Shown here: in pieces, positions 1-6,888 of the stretch | How positions within the stretch are numbered: position 1 is the first letter of the stretch | Layout of the letters: every line of letters begins with the position of its first letter | From: Bordetella parapertussis | Lineage (GTDB): Bacteria > Pseudomonadota > Gammaproteobacteria > Burkholderiales > SG8-41 | Assembly (NCBI GenBank): GCA_945870465.1 | Contig: CAMBSS010000048.1 | Location: forward strand, 1-25,161 | DNA length: 25,161 bases | Direction of reading: 5' to 3' | The notes under the pieces: generated by a model | Seen by the model: only the letters and a program-made list of their open reading frames with translations | What the model was told of the DNA's origin: nothing | Databases searched by the model: none | Program-made: the position numbers and the translations under genes

Positions 1-1461
1 GGCGCGATCGATCGCGGCGACTATCACTTGCACCGCGTCGTACGCGTACATCGAGGATCCGGTGCCCGGCACGTTGAAGCGGCGCGCGAGGCGGCCCCCG
101 TAGCGCCACCCGAGCGGCAGGTTCTCCATCCACTCGCCCGGCACGCCGCAGGTGAGAAGGCGGGCGCCGTTCCCCGCCAGTGGAGCAATCTGCGCCGTGC
201 ACGCACCCTCGACGGCGACCACCGGTATGTCGAGGCCCGCCTGCGCGAGCTCGGCCAGCAGCTTGCCGCCCGCATGCTCCGCTCCGGCATAGAACACGAC
301 GTCGGGTTGCTTCCCGGCTAGCGTTTTGACGAGGGCCGCCAGCGATGCGGGCCTGGACGGAACAACGTCGTACGAGACGGTATTGATCAGCGCATTCACG
401 GTGCGCGAACTGAAGCTGCGCGCGTGACGCTCGCCGTACATGTTGTTCTCGTACACGATGGCGACGGATTTCGCCATGAGATCTTTGGATACGTACTGAA
501 ACAGCGCGTCGACCACGCGGTTTTCGGTTGCAATCACGCGGAAGCTCTGCCGCGCCTCCGGTGCGTAGAGCAAGGGGTTGCTGATCGCGGGTTGGATGAC
601 GGGAAGATTGTTCTTCGCGTACGCCGCCGCCGCGGGGATACCGGTAACCGAAAACGAATGGCCGATGACCGCCACCGCGCCGGCAGTGTTCATCGCCTCT
701 GCGATGCGACGCGCCTCTGCGGGGTCGCGCTTATCGTCGGCCACCAGCAGCTCAAGCGGCCGCCGCCGGTTGCCGATCTGCACGCCGCCGCGCGCGTTGA
801 TTTCCTCGACCGCCATGCGCACGCCGCGCTCGAGATCGGTGGCGATGAATGCAACCGGCGCGGGCGAAAGCGTGCCGGCGAAGCCGATGCGCACTGCGTC
901 GGCAGCGGCTGTAGCGGGCGGCCTGATGCGCTTCATGCTGACCTGGCCCCGGCGCTCGGTACTTTCTTCGAGCGTCGCCAGCGGCGGCGACGGATGTTTG
1001 GGCGACCACAGCAGGTTATAGCGGCTGAAGCGCAGCAGGCCTATCGAGATGATGCGGTCCTCGTACGTGAGTATGGTGACCCCCGCCTCGACGTCGCCCC
1101 CGGGATAGGACTGCTGCCACAAATATTGGCGCACGCCGGTGGGCAGCCTGCGGTCGTATTGCGGCGCGTAACCCAGGGCCTCGATCAACTGGCCCCGCGA
1201 TCCCTTGGCCGTGGTGAAGGCGAGAGACGTGAGCTTCGTAAACAGGGACACATCGCGGGAATCGAGATCCACGACCACCGACGCTATGCTTTCGCAATCG
1301 TTGGTGCCCGTTTGCTTACACGTGTACCAATCGGCCGGCATGTTGACCGGCTGCGTGCCCATGTCTTGTGCCTGCGCCGGCGTGAGCAGCAGCGCCGCCA
1401 GCGCCAGCGCCGCGAGCCATCCCGGGAGCAGGAAGTGGAATTTGTGGTTGGGTTGCGGCAC
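1..1461 (-). CDS. ABC-type branched-chain amino acid-like substrate-binding protein with extra N-terminal domain (partial)
   Basis: A single open frame runs on the minus strand from a GTG at 1461 to the left edge, 487 codons without a stop, so the C-terminus lies outside the window. An in-frame TAA ends three bases upstream of the GTG, and an AGGTAA ribosome site precedes it, so the GTG is the earliest possible start. Residues 11-31 form a hydrophobic signal peptide ending in AQA. Residues about 190-487 match a type I periplasmic binding protein (Peripla_BP_6, LivK-like): the VRIGFAG strand, then ERGVRMAVEEINARGG, and later YDAVQVIVAAID near the edge. Residues about 33-185 are an additional domain I do not recognise, with two cysteines (48 and 56) that could form a disulfide. 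Such receptors usually feed Liv-type ABC importers; no permease or ATPase is visible here. It is divergent from the Bug gene at 1707. The receptor class is fairly sure, the ligand unknown. Confidence 0.85.
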   Translation of the reverse strand, partial: MPQPNHKFHFLLPGWLAALALAALLLTPAQAQDMGTQPVNMPADWYTCKQTGTNDCESIASVVVDLDSRDVSLFTKLTSLAFTTAKGSRGQLIEALGYAPQYDRRLPTGVRQYLWQQSYPGGDVEAGVTILTYEDRIISIGLLRFSRYNLLWSPKHPSPPLATLEESTERRGQVSMKRIRPPATAAADAVRIGFAGTLSPAPVAFIATDLERGVRMAVEEINARGGVQIGNRRRPLELLVADDKRDPAEARRIAEAMNTAGAVAVIGHSFSVTGIPAAAAYAKNNLPVIQPAISNPLLYAPEARQSFRVIATENRVVDALFQYVSKDLMAKSVAIVYENNMYGERHARSFSSRTVNALINTVSYDVVPSRPASLAALVKTLAGKQPDVVFYAGAEHAGGKLLAELAQAGLDIPVVAVEGACTAQIAPLAGNGARLLTCGVPGEWMENLPLGWRYGGRLARRFNVPGTGSSMYAYDAVQVIVAAIDRA

Positions 1462-1706
1462 GGGTTACCTTGGTTCTAGTTAGCGGTGAGCATGATACCA
1501 GTGGGGTAAGCGGCTAAGAGCCGTAAGGGCGGGAGGTCGTGAGTGGGTTAGCATCTGGCGCACTCACGCACTCACACACTCACGCACTCACGATCTCGCG
1601 ACTTTAAATCGTTGCGCCTGCTCGATGGTTCGCACACCGCTATAATGCAATCGCCCGAAATCATCCAAGGCGCCAGCTATAATATGTGCATGAATCTCCG
1701 GGAGCC
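1462..1706. repeat. Divergent intergenic region with 8-nt-unit inverted repeat
   Basis: No gene is seen between the two divergent starts. Positions 1529-1545 (GCGGGAGGTCGTGAGTG) are imperfectly complementary to 1585-1602, so a hairpin of roughly 17 bp could form. The stretch between about 1559 and 1592 is a tandem run of the 8-nt unit CTCACGCA with small changes. Positions 1513-1525 also read AAGAGCCGTAAGG, similar to the core of the 68-bp repeat found at 4295 and 9349. Two TATAAT hexamers lie at 1641-1646 and 1678-1683, but neither has a convincing -35 box at the normal distance. Confidence 0.5.
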
Positions 1707-2684
1707 ATGAAGATGCGCGTAAAACTGATTGCCGTTGTTGGAGTATGCACCGTAGCTTGCGTGGTTCAGGCTGGCGGCGCATGGGGGCAGGCATATCCCG
1801 CACGCCCGATACGCTGGGTTGCGCCATTTCCCCCGGGCGGCACGACGGACATCGTCGCGCGCATCGTCGCGGAGAGACTCACGGAGGCGCTCGGGCAGCA
1901 GGTTTCGCTGGACAACCGGCCCGGCGCGGGCGGTAACATCGCCGCCGAGATCGTGGTCAAGGCGCCGGCGGACGGCTACACCGTGCTCACCGGGTTCCCC
2001 GGGCTGGCGATCAATCCGAGTCTTTATGCAAAGATGAATTACGACCCGCTCAAGGATCTGGCTCCGGTGATTCTGATCTCATCGGCACCGCTGCTGATGG
2101 TCGCGCATCCGGCGCTGCCGGCGCGAACCGTCAAGGAATTGATCGCGCTCGCCAAGCGCCGGCCGGGCGAGCTGTCGTTTCCTTCCGCGGGCAATGGCTC
2201 GTCATCGCATCTCGGCGGCGAATTGTTCAAGAGCGTCGCCGGCATCGATATACAACACGTTCCGTACAAAGGTTCGATGCAGGGCATGGTCGATCTGATC
2301 AGCGGGCGCATGCAGCTCATGATAAATCCGCTGCCGGAGATGATTCCGTTCGTCGAGAGCGGCAAGTTGCGCGGGATTGCAGTCGCCGGGCTGAAGCGCT
2401 CGGCGGTCATGCCCGACCTGCCGACCATCGCCGAGACGCTGCCCGGATTCGAAGTCACCACCTGGAACGGATTGATGGCGCCGGCCGCCACGCCGAAGGA
2501 AATCGTCGCGCGGCTCAATGCGGAGGTCGTCAAGCTGCTCAAGGCGCCGGCGACGATGAAACGCATGACTGAGCTGGGCCTCGATACGATCGCCAGCACG
2601 CCGGAGCAGTTCGCGGATCACCTGCGCAGGGAAACGGACAAATGGGCGAAGGTCGTGAAAGCGTCGGGCGCCCGCATCGAGTAG
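1707..2684 (+). CDS. Bug-family (TctC) tripartite tricarboxylate transporter substrate receptor
   Basis: The product is 325 aa, the usual length of Bug receptors, which bind carboxylates or related small metabolites in the periplasm and normally work with TctA/TctB membrane proteins. Residues 3-28 form a signal peptide. Family signatures follow in order: YPARPIR (30-36), PFPPGGTTDIVAR (40-52), DNRPGAGG (69-76), DGYT (89-92) and later HVPYKG. ATG codons at 1707 and 1713 are both possible. The GGGAG at about 1699-1703 is spaced better for 1713, while 1707 adds one lysine to the signal n-region; a GTG at 1686 is less likely. The stop is 10 bases before the dioxygenase gene, suggesting co-transcription and a shared substrate pathway. 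The ligand cannot be read from the sequence. Confidence 0.93.
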   Translation: MKMRVKLIAVVGVCTVACVVQAGGAWGQAYPARPIRWVAPFPPGGTTDIVARIVAERLTEALGQQVSLDNRPGAGGNIAAEIVVKAPADGYTVLTGFPGLAINPSLYAKMNYDPLKDLAPVILISSAPLLMVAHPALPARTVKELIALAKRRPGELSFPSAGNGSSSHLGGELFKSVAGIDIQHVPYKGSMQGMVDLISGRMQLMINPLPEMIPFVESGKLRGIAVAGLKRSAVMPDLPTIAETLPGFEVTTWNGLMAPAATPKEIVARLNAEVVKLLKAPATMKRMTELGLDTIASTPEQFADHLRRETDKWAKVVKASGARIE

Positions 2685-2694
2685 AAGGCAACGC

Positions 2695-3543
2695 ATGCCC
2701 AAAAAGCTGACAGTCGAGCAGGTGGAGCAGTATTGCCGCGACGGTTACGTGTCGCCGGTGCGCGCGTTTCCCGTGCAGGAAGCTCTTGCATACCGTGCGC
2801 GGCTGGAAGAGGGCGAGCGGAAGTTCGGCCCGTTGAGCGTCGGCCAGTCGGGCTCCAAGACGCATATGCTGTTTACGTGGGCGGACGAGATGATACGCAC
2901 GCCGGCGCTGCTCGATGCAATCGAGGATCTGATCGGGCCGGACATCCTCGTCTACCAGCTCACGATGTGGATCAAGCCACCGCGCGACGACGCCATCGTC
3001 GACTGGCACCAGGACGCGTCGTACTTCGGGCTGGAGCCGCACGAACACGTGACCGCGTGGGTTGCGCTGACCAACGCCAACTCCGAAGCCGGCTGCGTCA
3101 AAGTGATCCCCGGCAGCCACAAGGGGGGCCAGCTCCATCACGCGGTGCGCCAGGGCCGCGCGCGCAACATGCTGCCGCGCGGCCAGTCGATTGCGCCCGA
3201 TTACGACGCCAGCACGGCGGTGGAAATGCCGCTGCAGCCCGGCGAATTCTCATTGCATCACACGCTCGCCGTGCACGGTTCGGAGCCGAATCGTTCGGAC
3301 GACCGGCGCATCGGCGTCGGCATCAGCTACATTCCCGCGCGCGTGCGCTTCACCGGGAGCGTGCGGCTGTCGGCGAAGCTCGTGCGCGGAGTCGACCGCT
3401 TCCATCATTTCGATCCGGAGCCGAGCCCTCGCGCGGATTGCGACGCGGAGGCCCGCGAGGCGCATGCGCGACTATTGCGCGCATACTTCGCATCGAAGCA
3501 GGAACTGGCGGAGCGCTATGCCAAGGTTCAGGAGGAGAGTTGA
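2695..3543 (+). CDS. Phytanoyl-CoA dioxygenase (PhyH) family protein
   Basis: This 282-aa protein looks like a cytoplasmic Fe(II)/2-oxoglutarate-dependent oxygenase of the PhyH family, whose members hydroxylate organic substrates while decarboxylating 2-oxoglutarate. The facial triad is visible: His105 and Asp107 in WHQDASYFG, and distal His194 in LAVHGSEPN. Arg204 or Arg205, about ten residues later, is placed to bind the 2-oxoglutarate carboxylate. The GCVKVIPGSHK segment (133-143) is typical of the family core. The start ATG follows the upstream Bug stop by 10 bases, with AGAAGG as a ribosome site, so the pair is a likely operon. The natural inference is that the Bug receptor captures the compound, or a relative of it, that this enzyme oxidises. 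No signal peptide is present. The family is confident; the substrate is unknown. Confidence 0.9.
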   Translation: MPKKLTVEQVEQYCRDGYVSPVRAFPVQEALAYRARLEEGERKFGPLSVGQSGSKTHMLFTWADEMIRTPALLDAIEDLIGPDILVYQLTMWIKPPRDDAIVDWHQDASYFGLEPHEHVTAWVALTNANSEAGCVKVIPGSHKGGQLHHAVRQGRARNMLPRGQSIAPDYDASTAVEMPLQPGEFSLHHTLAVHGSEPNRSDDRRIGVGISYIPARVRFTGSVRLSAKLVRGVDRFHHFDPEPSPRADCDAEAREAHARLLRAYFASKQELAERYAKVQEES

Positions 3544-3590
3544 CGCATGAAGGATGAAGGTAACAAGTGACGGGAGATCGTGAGGGCGCC

Positions 3591-3626
3591 GCGAAGCGTC
3601 GGCTCGCCAGGAGAGCCGCGCTTCGC
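3591..3626. repeat. Strong GC-rich hairpin downstream of the dioxygenase gene
   Basis: GCGAAGCG (3591-3598) pairs with CGCTTCGC (3619-3626), and inside it CGGCTC (3600-3605) pairs with GAGCCG (3613-3618) around a 7-nt loop. That gives a near-continuous 14-bp stem with one bulged T. No T-run follows, so it is not a standard intrinsic terminator. It directly abuts the repeat copy that starts around 3627. Confidence 0.55.
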
Positions 3627-3638
3627 CGAGAGACGCCA

Positions 3639-3703
3639 GGCGAGAGACGAGAGGCGCAAGAGCCTTAAAACCTCCGTCTACCGTCTCTCGCCCCGCGTCT
3701 CTC
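3639..3703 (+). repeat. Dispersed intergenic repeat, diverged copy A
   Basis: This 65-nt stretch shares the order of the 68-nt repeats at 4295-4362 and 9349-9416: a GGCGAGAGACGAGAGGCG left arm, an AAGAGCC.TAAAACCTCCGT core and a right arm ending CGTCTCTC. The arms are partly complementary, so the unit can fold back. It is more diverged than the other two, mainly in the last 20 bases. It lies in the 228-nt gap between the dioxygenase gene and the DUF1993 gene, which otherwise holds only the hairpin at 3591-3626. Confidence 0.7.
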
Positions 3704-3771
3704 CGCATTCGGGTTCCCATACGGGTTATGATCCCGCACTCATTCCGCACAATCCTCGATTGGAGTTACCC

Positions 3772-4269
3772 ATGGCTTTATCCATGTACCAGGCGTCTGT
3801 TCCCGTCTATATCAAATTGCTGGGCGGCCTTGCCGGCTGCCTGAAAAAGGCCGCCGCGCATTACGCGGAAAAGAAATGCGACGAGGGAAGCCTGCTCAGC
3901 TACCGCTTGTATCCGGACATGTTTCACTTCGCCAAACAGGTGCAGGAAGCCACCAACCACGCGCGCAGCGTGGTGCGGCTGGCGGGGCAGGAGCCGGCCA
4001 AGGTTGAGGAGAATGAAAAGAGTCTCGCCGAGCTGATCGCGCGCGTCGAAACGACCGTCGCGTATATGCAGACGCTGAAGCCGGAGCAGATCGACGGCTC
4101 GGAAGATAAGAAAGTGACGCTCACGCGGCGCGATGTTTCGGTTGATTACACCGGCACGAGTTTTTTGATGACGCGCGCGCTGCCGAACTTTCATTTTCAT
4201 TGCGCGCTGGCCTACGCCATCCTGCGGCATAACGGTGTGGCGGTGGGGAAGAGGGATTATTTGGGGTAA
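3772..4269 (+). CDS. DUF1993 domain-containing protein
   Basis: The 165-aa product starts MALSMYQASVPVYIKLLGGL and ends ALAYAILRHNGVAVGKRDYLG, which matches the DUF1993 family over its full length (PF09351, about 165-170 aa). The family is mostly helical, related in fold to DinB-like four-helix bundles, and has no established function. A longer frame extends upstream to 3580, but it runs through the repeat copy and lacks any plausible ribosome site. The ATG at 3772 has TGGAGTT seven bases before it and begins where family similarity begins. TATGAT at 3727-3732 could be a -10 box. No signal peptide or membrane segment is seen, so the protein is probably cytoplasmic. It appears to be a single-gene unit. 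Confidence 0.9.
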   Translation: MALSMYQASVPVYIKLLGGLAGCLKKAAAHYAEKKCDEGSLLSYRLYPDMFHFAKQVQEATNHARSVVRLAGQEPAKVEENEKSLAELIARVETTVAYMQTLKPEQIDGSEDKKVTLTRRDVSVDYTGTSFLMTRALPNFHFHCALAYAILRHNGVAVGKRDYLG

Positions 4270-4294
4270 CGCCTGACCATCAGGGGAGGCGCTG

Positions 4295-4362
4295 GGCGAG
4301 AGACGAGAGGCGTAAGAGCCGTAAAACCTCCGTCTATCGTCTATCCTGTCGCTTCGTCTCTC
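4295..4362 (+). repeat. Dispersed intergenic repeat, copy B (68 nt)
   Basis: This copy matches the reverse complement of 9349-9416 at 64 of 68 positions by direct comparison. It has a purine-rich left arm (GGCGAGAGACGAGAGGCG), a core reading AGCCGTAAAACCTCCGTC, and a right arm ending CTTCGTCTCTC that is partly complementary to the left arm. It encodes nothing and lies downstream of the DUF1993 stop. Confidence 0.85.
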
Positions 4363-4377
4363 GGCGAAGCTCGCCTC

Positions 4378-4530
4378 TCACCCTTCGGCGACGCAAGTGT
4401 CGGCTTGCGCCGGCGCGCTGCACAGCAGCAATGCCAGGGACATCAGGGTGTAACGATTGTTTGCGGACTCGGCCAAAGGTATTCCGGGTGTCGGCGGGTC
4501 AATCAGCCGGCGACGCATTGTAGAACTCAT
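4378..4530 (-). pseudogene. Short ORF with signal-peptide-like end, possibly a truncated gene remnant
   Basis: Read on the minus strand from the ATG at 4530, the frame encodes 50 aa: an arginine-containing N-terminal part, then a hydrophobic stretch (about 30-41, LMSLALLLCSAP) and AQADTCVAEG before the TGA. This resembles a signal peptide with an AQA cleavage site followed by only about seven mature residues. The stop lies 16 bases from repeat copy B, which suggests that the rest of an exported protein gene was lost when the repeat region formed here. An alternative is a tiny secreted peptide or chance coding. An in-frame ATG at 4518 has GAGATGAG upstream. Confidence is low because the frame is short. 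Confidence 0.3.
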
Positions 4531-4555
4531 CTCAAAAATACACTACCGACAAGCA

Positions 4556-4659
4556 ACCGCCGATGAACGCCGATGAACGCCGATAAGATCAAGGGATTTG
4601 ACCTTGATACCTGTAAAGGCTTGGAATTATATCGGCGTTAATCGGCGTCAATCGGCGGT
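4556..4659. repeat. Inverted repeat built of 10-nt tandem units
   Basis: The left arm (4556-4584) contains three units of CGCCGATGAA type, and the right arm (4631-4659) contains the matching ATCGGCGTTA-type units in reverse. The two arms pair over about 29 bp with two or three mismatches. Inside the 46-nt spacer is a second, smaller hairpin: ATCAAGG (4588-4594) against CCTTGAT (4602-4608). The 4531-4723 gap holds no other recognisable element, apart from the last bases before the Bug stop at 4724. Confidence 0.85.
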
Positions 4660-4723
4660 ACCAAATTGTTTTTGAGGCGGTTTCTAATTAATGTTTTTGC
4701 ATCAGACAACGTCCGCGCGGCGC

Positions 4724-5710
4724 TTACTTGCGCGTTGCGAGTTTTTTCGCGAGCTGCGTCATGAACGCCGACTCTTTGGCGACGAACCGCGCGAAGTCGT
4801 CAGGCTTCGAGCCGACGGCCTCGAGTCCCTGGACATCGAACTGACGCAGGATTTCGGGATCCGCCAGCGCTTTCACGATTTCCGCGTGCAGGCGCGCGAC
4901 GAGTTCCTTCGATGCGCCCGCCGGCAGCCACAGGCCGAACCAGTTGATCAGGTTGTAATCCTTGAAACCCGCCTCCTGTATGGTCGGTATATCCGGCAAA
5001 CCCTTCCAGCGTTTCGCCCCGGTGAGCGCGAGTATGCGTACCCGGCCGCTTTGCAGCAGGGGTGCCGCGAGCTGGGTGCCGACGAACATGATGTCCATGC
5101 GCCCGGCGAGCACGTCGGTGATGACTTCGGGCACGCCTTTGTACGGGACGGCGACGATGTCGGTGCCGCTCATAGACTTCATCACTTCGGCGGGAATGTG
5201 GCTGGCGGTGCCGATGCCCGCGTGGCCGTAGTTGAGCTTGCCGGGCTGCTGGCGCGCGAGCGCGATCAGTTCCTGCACGGTCTTCGGCGCAAAGTTCGGC
5301 GGCACGATGAGGGCCTGCCCGAAGTTCTGCGCCACCAGCGACACGTGCGAAAAATCTTTCACCGGATCGAAGGGCACGTTCTCGTTGAACGGCGGCGTAT
5401 TGGTGTGCGACGCGGTGGTAAACAGCCACGTGTAACCGTCCGCCGCGGCCTTCGCCACGAAGTTGGTGCCGACGACGCCACCGGCGCCGGCGCGATTGTC
5501 GATCACCAGGTTCTGCCCCAGCGCTGCGCTCAATTTCGGCGCCAGCATCCTGATGATGAGGTCGGGCGGGCCGCCCGGCGGCGACGGCACGACCACGCGG
5601 ATCGGCTTGTTCGGATAGTCTTTCTGCACCGGCTGAGCCGAGAGCGACGCGGATACCATGCACAGCGCTGTTGCGCCCGCAAAAATCGTAAACCTGATCA
5701 GTCGATGCAT
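4724..5710 (-). CDS. Bug-family (TctC) substrate receptor
   Basis: The product is 328 aa with a signal peptide over residues 4-25 (cleavage probably after SLSA). Signatures are DYPNKPIR (31-38), SPPGGPPDLIIR (43-54), DNRAGAGG (71-78), DGYTW (91-95) and VAVPYKG. The usual GGxTD is GGPPD here, so the Thr that often contacts the ligand carboxylate is replaced by Pro, hinting at altered ligand contacts. It is the second gene of a minus-strand pair: its ATG is 17 bases after the stop of the Bug at 6687-5728. The ribosome site is weak, so translation may depend on the upstream gene. An antisense frame covers almost the whole gene but has no family features. Confidence 0.92.
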   Translation of the reverse strand: MHRLIRFTIFAGATALCMVSASLSAQPVQKDYPNKPIRVVVPSPPGGPPDLIIRMLAPKLSAALGQNLVIDNRAGAGGVVGTNFVAKAAADGYTWLFTTASHTNTPPFNENVPFDPVKDFSHVSLVAQNFGQALIVPPNFAPKTVQELIALARQQPGKLNYGHAGIGTASHIPAEVMKSMSGTDIVAVPYKGVPEVITDVLAGRMDIMFVGTQLAAPLLQSGRVRILALTGAKRWKGLPDIPTIQEAGFKDYNLINWFGLWLPAGASKELVARLHAEIVKALADPEILRQFDVQGLEAVGSKPDDFARFVAKESAFMTQLAKKLATRK

Positions 5711-5727
5711 GATATTTCGCGCGCTTT

Positions 5728-6687
5728 CTAGTTAAGGCGGATATTGGCTTCGCGCACGACATCGCCGAAGCGGTCACGCCCGCGCTGCTGTTGTACTGCG
5801 AATTCTTCCGGCGACATCGGCGCGACCGCTTCGGCCTGCATGCTGGCGAGCATGGCGCGCGCTTCCGGCGTCTGCATGATGCGCGCGATCTCGCGATTGA
5901 GACGCAGGACAATCTCGCGCGGCGTGCCGGCCGGCGCGTAGACGCCGGAGAGCCATGCAATGTCCACGTTCGTGCCGGCTTCGGCCATGGTCGGCGTGTC
6001 GGGGAAAAGCGGCGAGCGAGTGGCGCCCGGCACGGCGAGCAGGCGCACCTTGTCGGTCTTGATATGCGGGATCGCAGCGCCGAGGTCGAACGTGAAGTCG
6101 ACCTGGCCGCCGATCAGATCGACCAGCACCTGCTGCGAGCCTTTGTACGGCACGTGCACGACCTGCATGGGGCTCGCGCGCATCATCATTTCGGCGGCGA
6201 TGTGCTGCAAGGTGCCGATGCCTGCCGAGCCGTAGTTGAGCTTGCCGGGATTTGCGCGGGCGTAGGCGACGAACTCGGGGAGGTTTCTCACCGGCAATCC
6301 CGGCCGCACCACGAAAAATATCGCCGCGCGCCCGGTGGGCGCGACCGGCAGCAAGTCCTTGGCGACGTCAACGGCCATTTTGTACAAATGCGGATTGATG
6401 AGGACAGCGCCATCGGACGAGTGGAGCAAGGTGTAGCCGTCGGGCGCGGACTTGGCAACCGCTTCGAGGCCGATGTTGCCGCCGGCGCCGACGCGGTTCT
6501 CGACCACGACCTGCTGGCCGAGCGTCTCGCTCAAGGGCGACGACATGGAGCGTGCGATCACGTCCGTCGAGCCGCCCGCGGCGAAGTTGACGATCAGCTT
6601 GATCGGTTTCGCCGGCCACGCCTGGGCACAGGCGAGCGATGCGAACGCGAACGGAGCAACAAAAAGATAACGTGTGAACGGATGCAT
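5728..6687 (-). CDS. Bug-family (TctC) substrate receptor
   Basis: The product is 319 aa. The ATG at 6687 has GGGAG six bases upstream and opens directly onto a signal peptide (residues 5-22, ending ACAQA); longer upstream frames have no such context. Signatures are AWPAKPIK (23-30), FAAGGSTDVIAR (35-46), ENRVGAGG (63-70), APDGYTL (81-87) and HVPYKG. The segment SPLFPDTPTMAEAG is the usual hinge-distal loop. It is the first gene of a two-Bug operon read from the promoter at 6731-6759. Two adjacent receptors of the same family with moderate divergence suggest duplication followed by specialisation for different ligands. Confidence 0.93.
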   Translation of the reverse strand: MHPFTRYLFVAPFAFASLACAQAWPAKPIKLIVNFAAGGSTDVIARSMSSPLSETLGQQVVVENRVGAGGNIGLEAVAKSAPDGYTLLHSSDGAVLINPHLYKMAVDVAKDLLPVAPTGRAAIFFVVRPGLPVRNLPEFVAYARANPGKLNYGSAGIGTLQHIAAEMMMRASPMQVVHVPYKGSQQVLVDLIGGQVDFTFDLGAAIPHIKTDKVRLLAVPGATRSPLFPDTPTMAEAGTNVDIAWLSGVYAPAGTPREIVLRLNREIARIMQTPEARAMLASMQAEAVAPMSPEEFAVQQQRGRDRFGDVVREANIRLN

Positions 6688-6730
6688 GGCGTCTCCCTGA
6701 TGAGCGACTGGCAGCAGTGTGTGACAGCGA

Positions 6731-6759
6731 ACTATAGTCGCCGTGCACTGAGCGTGCAA
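6731..6759 (-). promoter_or_regulatory. Sigma-70-type promoter for the two-Bug operon
   Basis: On the minus strand the sequence reads TTGCAC (6759-6754), then exactly 17 bases, then TATAGT (6736-6731). This is close to the consensus in both boxes and in spacing, and it lies 43 bases before the ATG at 6687. Confidence 0.6.
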
Positions 6760-6768
6760 CGGGAGGGG

Positions 6769-6830
6769 GCGTGAGAGCGTGAGAGCGTGAGGGCGTGAGA
6801 TGGTGAGGCGGTGAGGGCGTGAGGGGGGGT
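6769..6830 (+). repeat. Tandem 8-nt repeat (GAGAGCGT type)
   Basis: Seven or more consecutive units of the form GAGAGCGT, GAGGGCGT, GAGATGGT and GAGGCGGT run head to tail. They lie between the divergent promoter region of the Bug operon and the start of the hydrolase gene. Similar units occur at 8776-8830 and, on the other strand, at 1559-1592. Confidence 0.75.
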
Positions 6831-6888
6831 AAAATCCACTGACGATCCCGCGACTTCGCGACCTCACGGCTCCGGAAGGATATTTGAC

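Noticed and set aside
424..1479. Long plus-strand frame of 351 codons
   Set aside because: It runs antisense to the ABC-type receptor, has no family features and an arginine/histidine-rich composition typical of shadow frames in high-GC DNA.
1641..1683. Two TATAAT hexamers before the first Bug gene
   Set aside because: Neither has a -35 box near 17 bases upstream, so I do not list them as promoters.
3580..3771. Upstream extension of the DUF1993 gene
   Set aside because: The extension runs through the diverged repeat copy and lacks a ribosome site, and family similarity begins at 3772.
4691..5731. Long plus-strand frame of 346 codons
   Set aside because: It is antisense to an obvious Bug gene, and its composition is that of a shadow frame.
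6769..6830. Possible CRISPR array
   Set aside because: The units are only 8 nt, contiguous and without unique spacers, and no cas gene is present.
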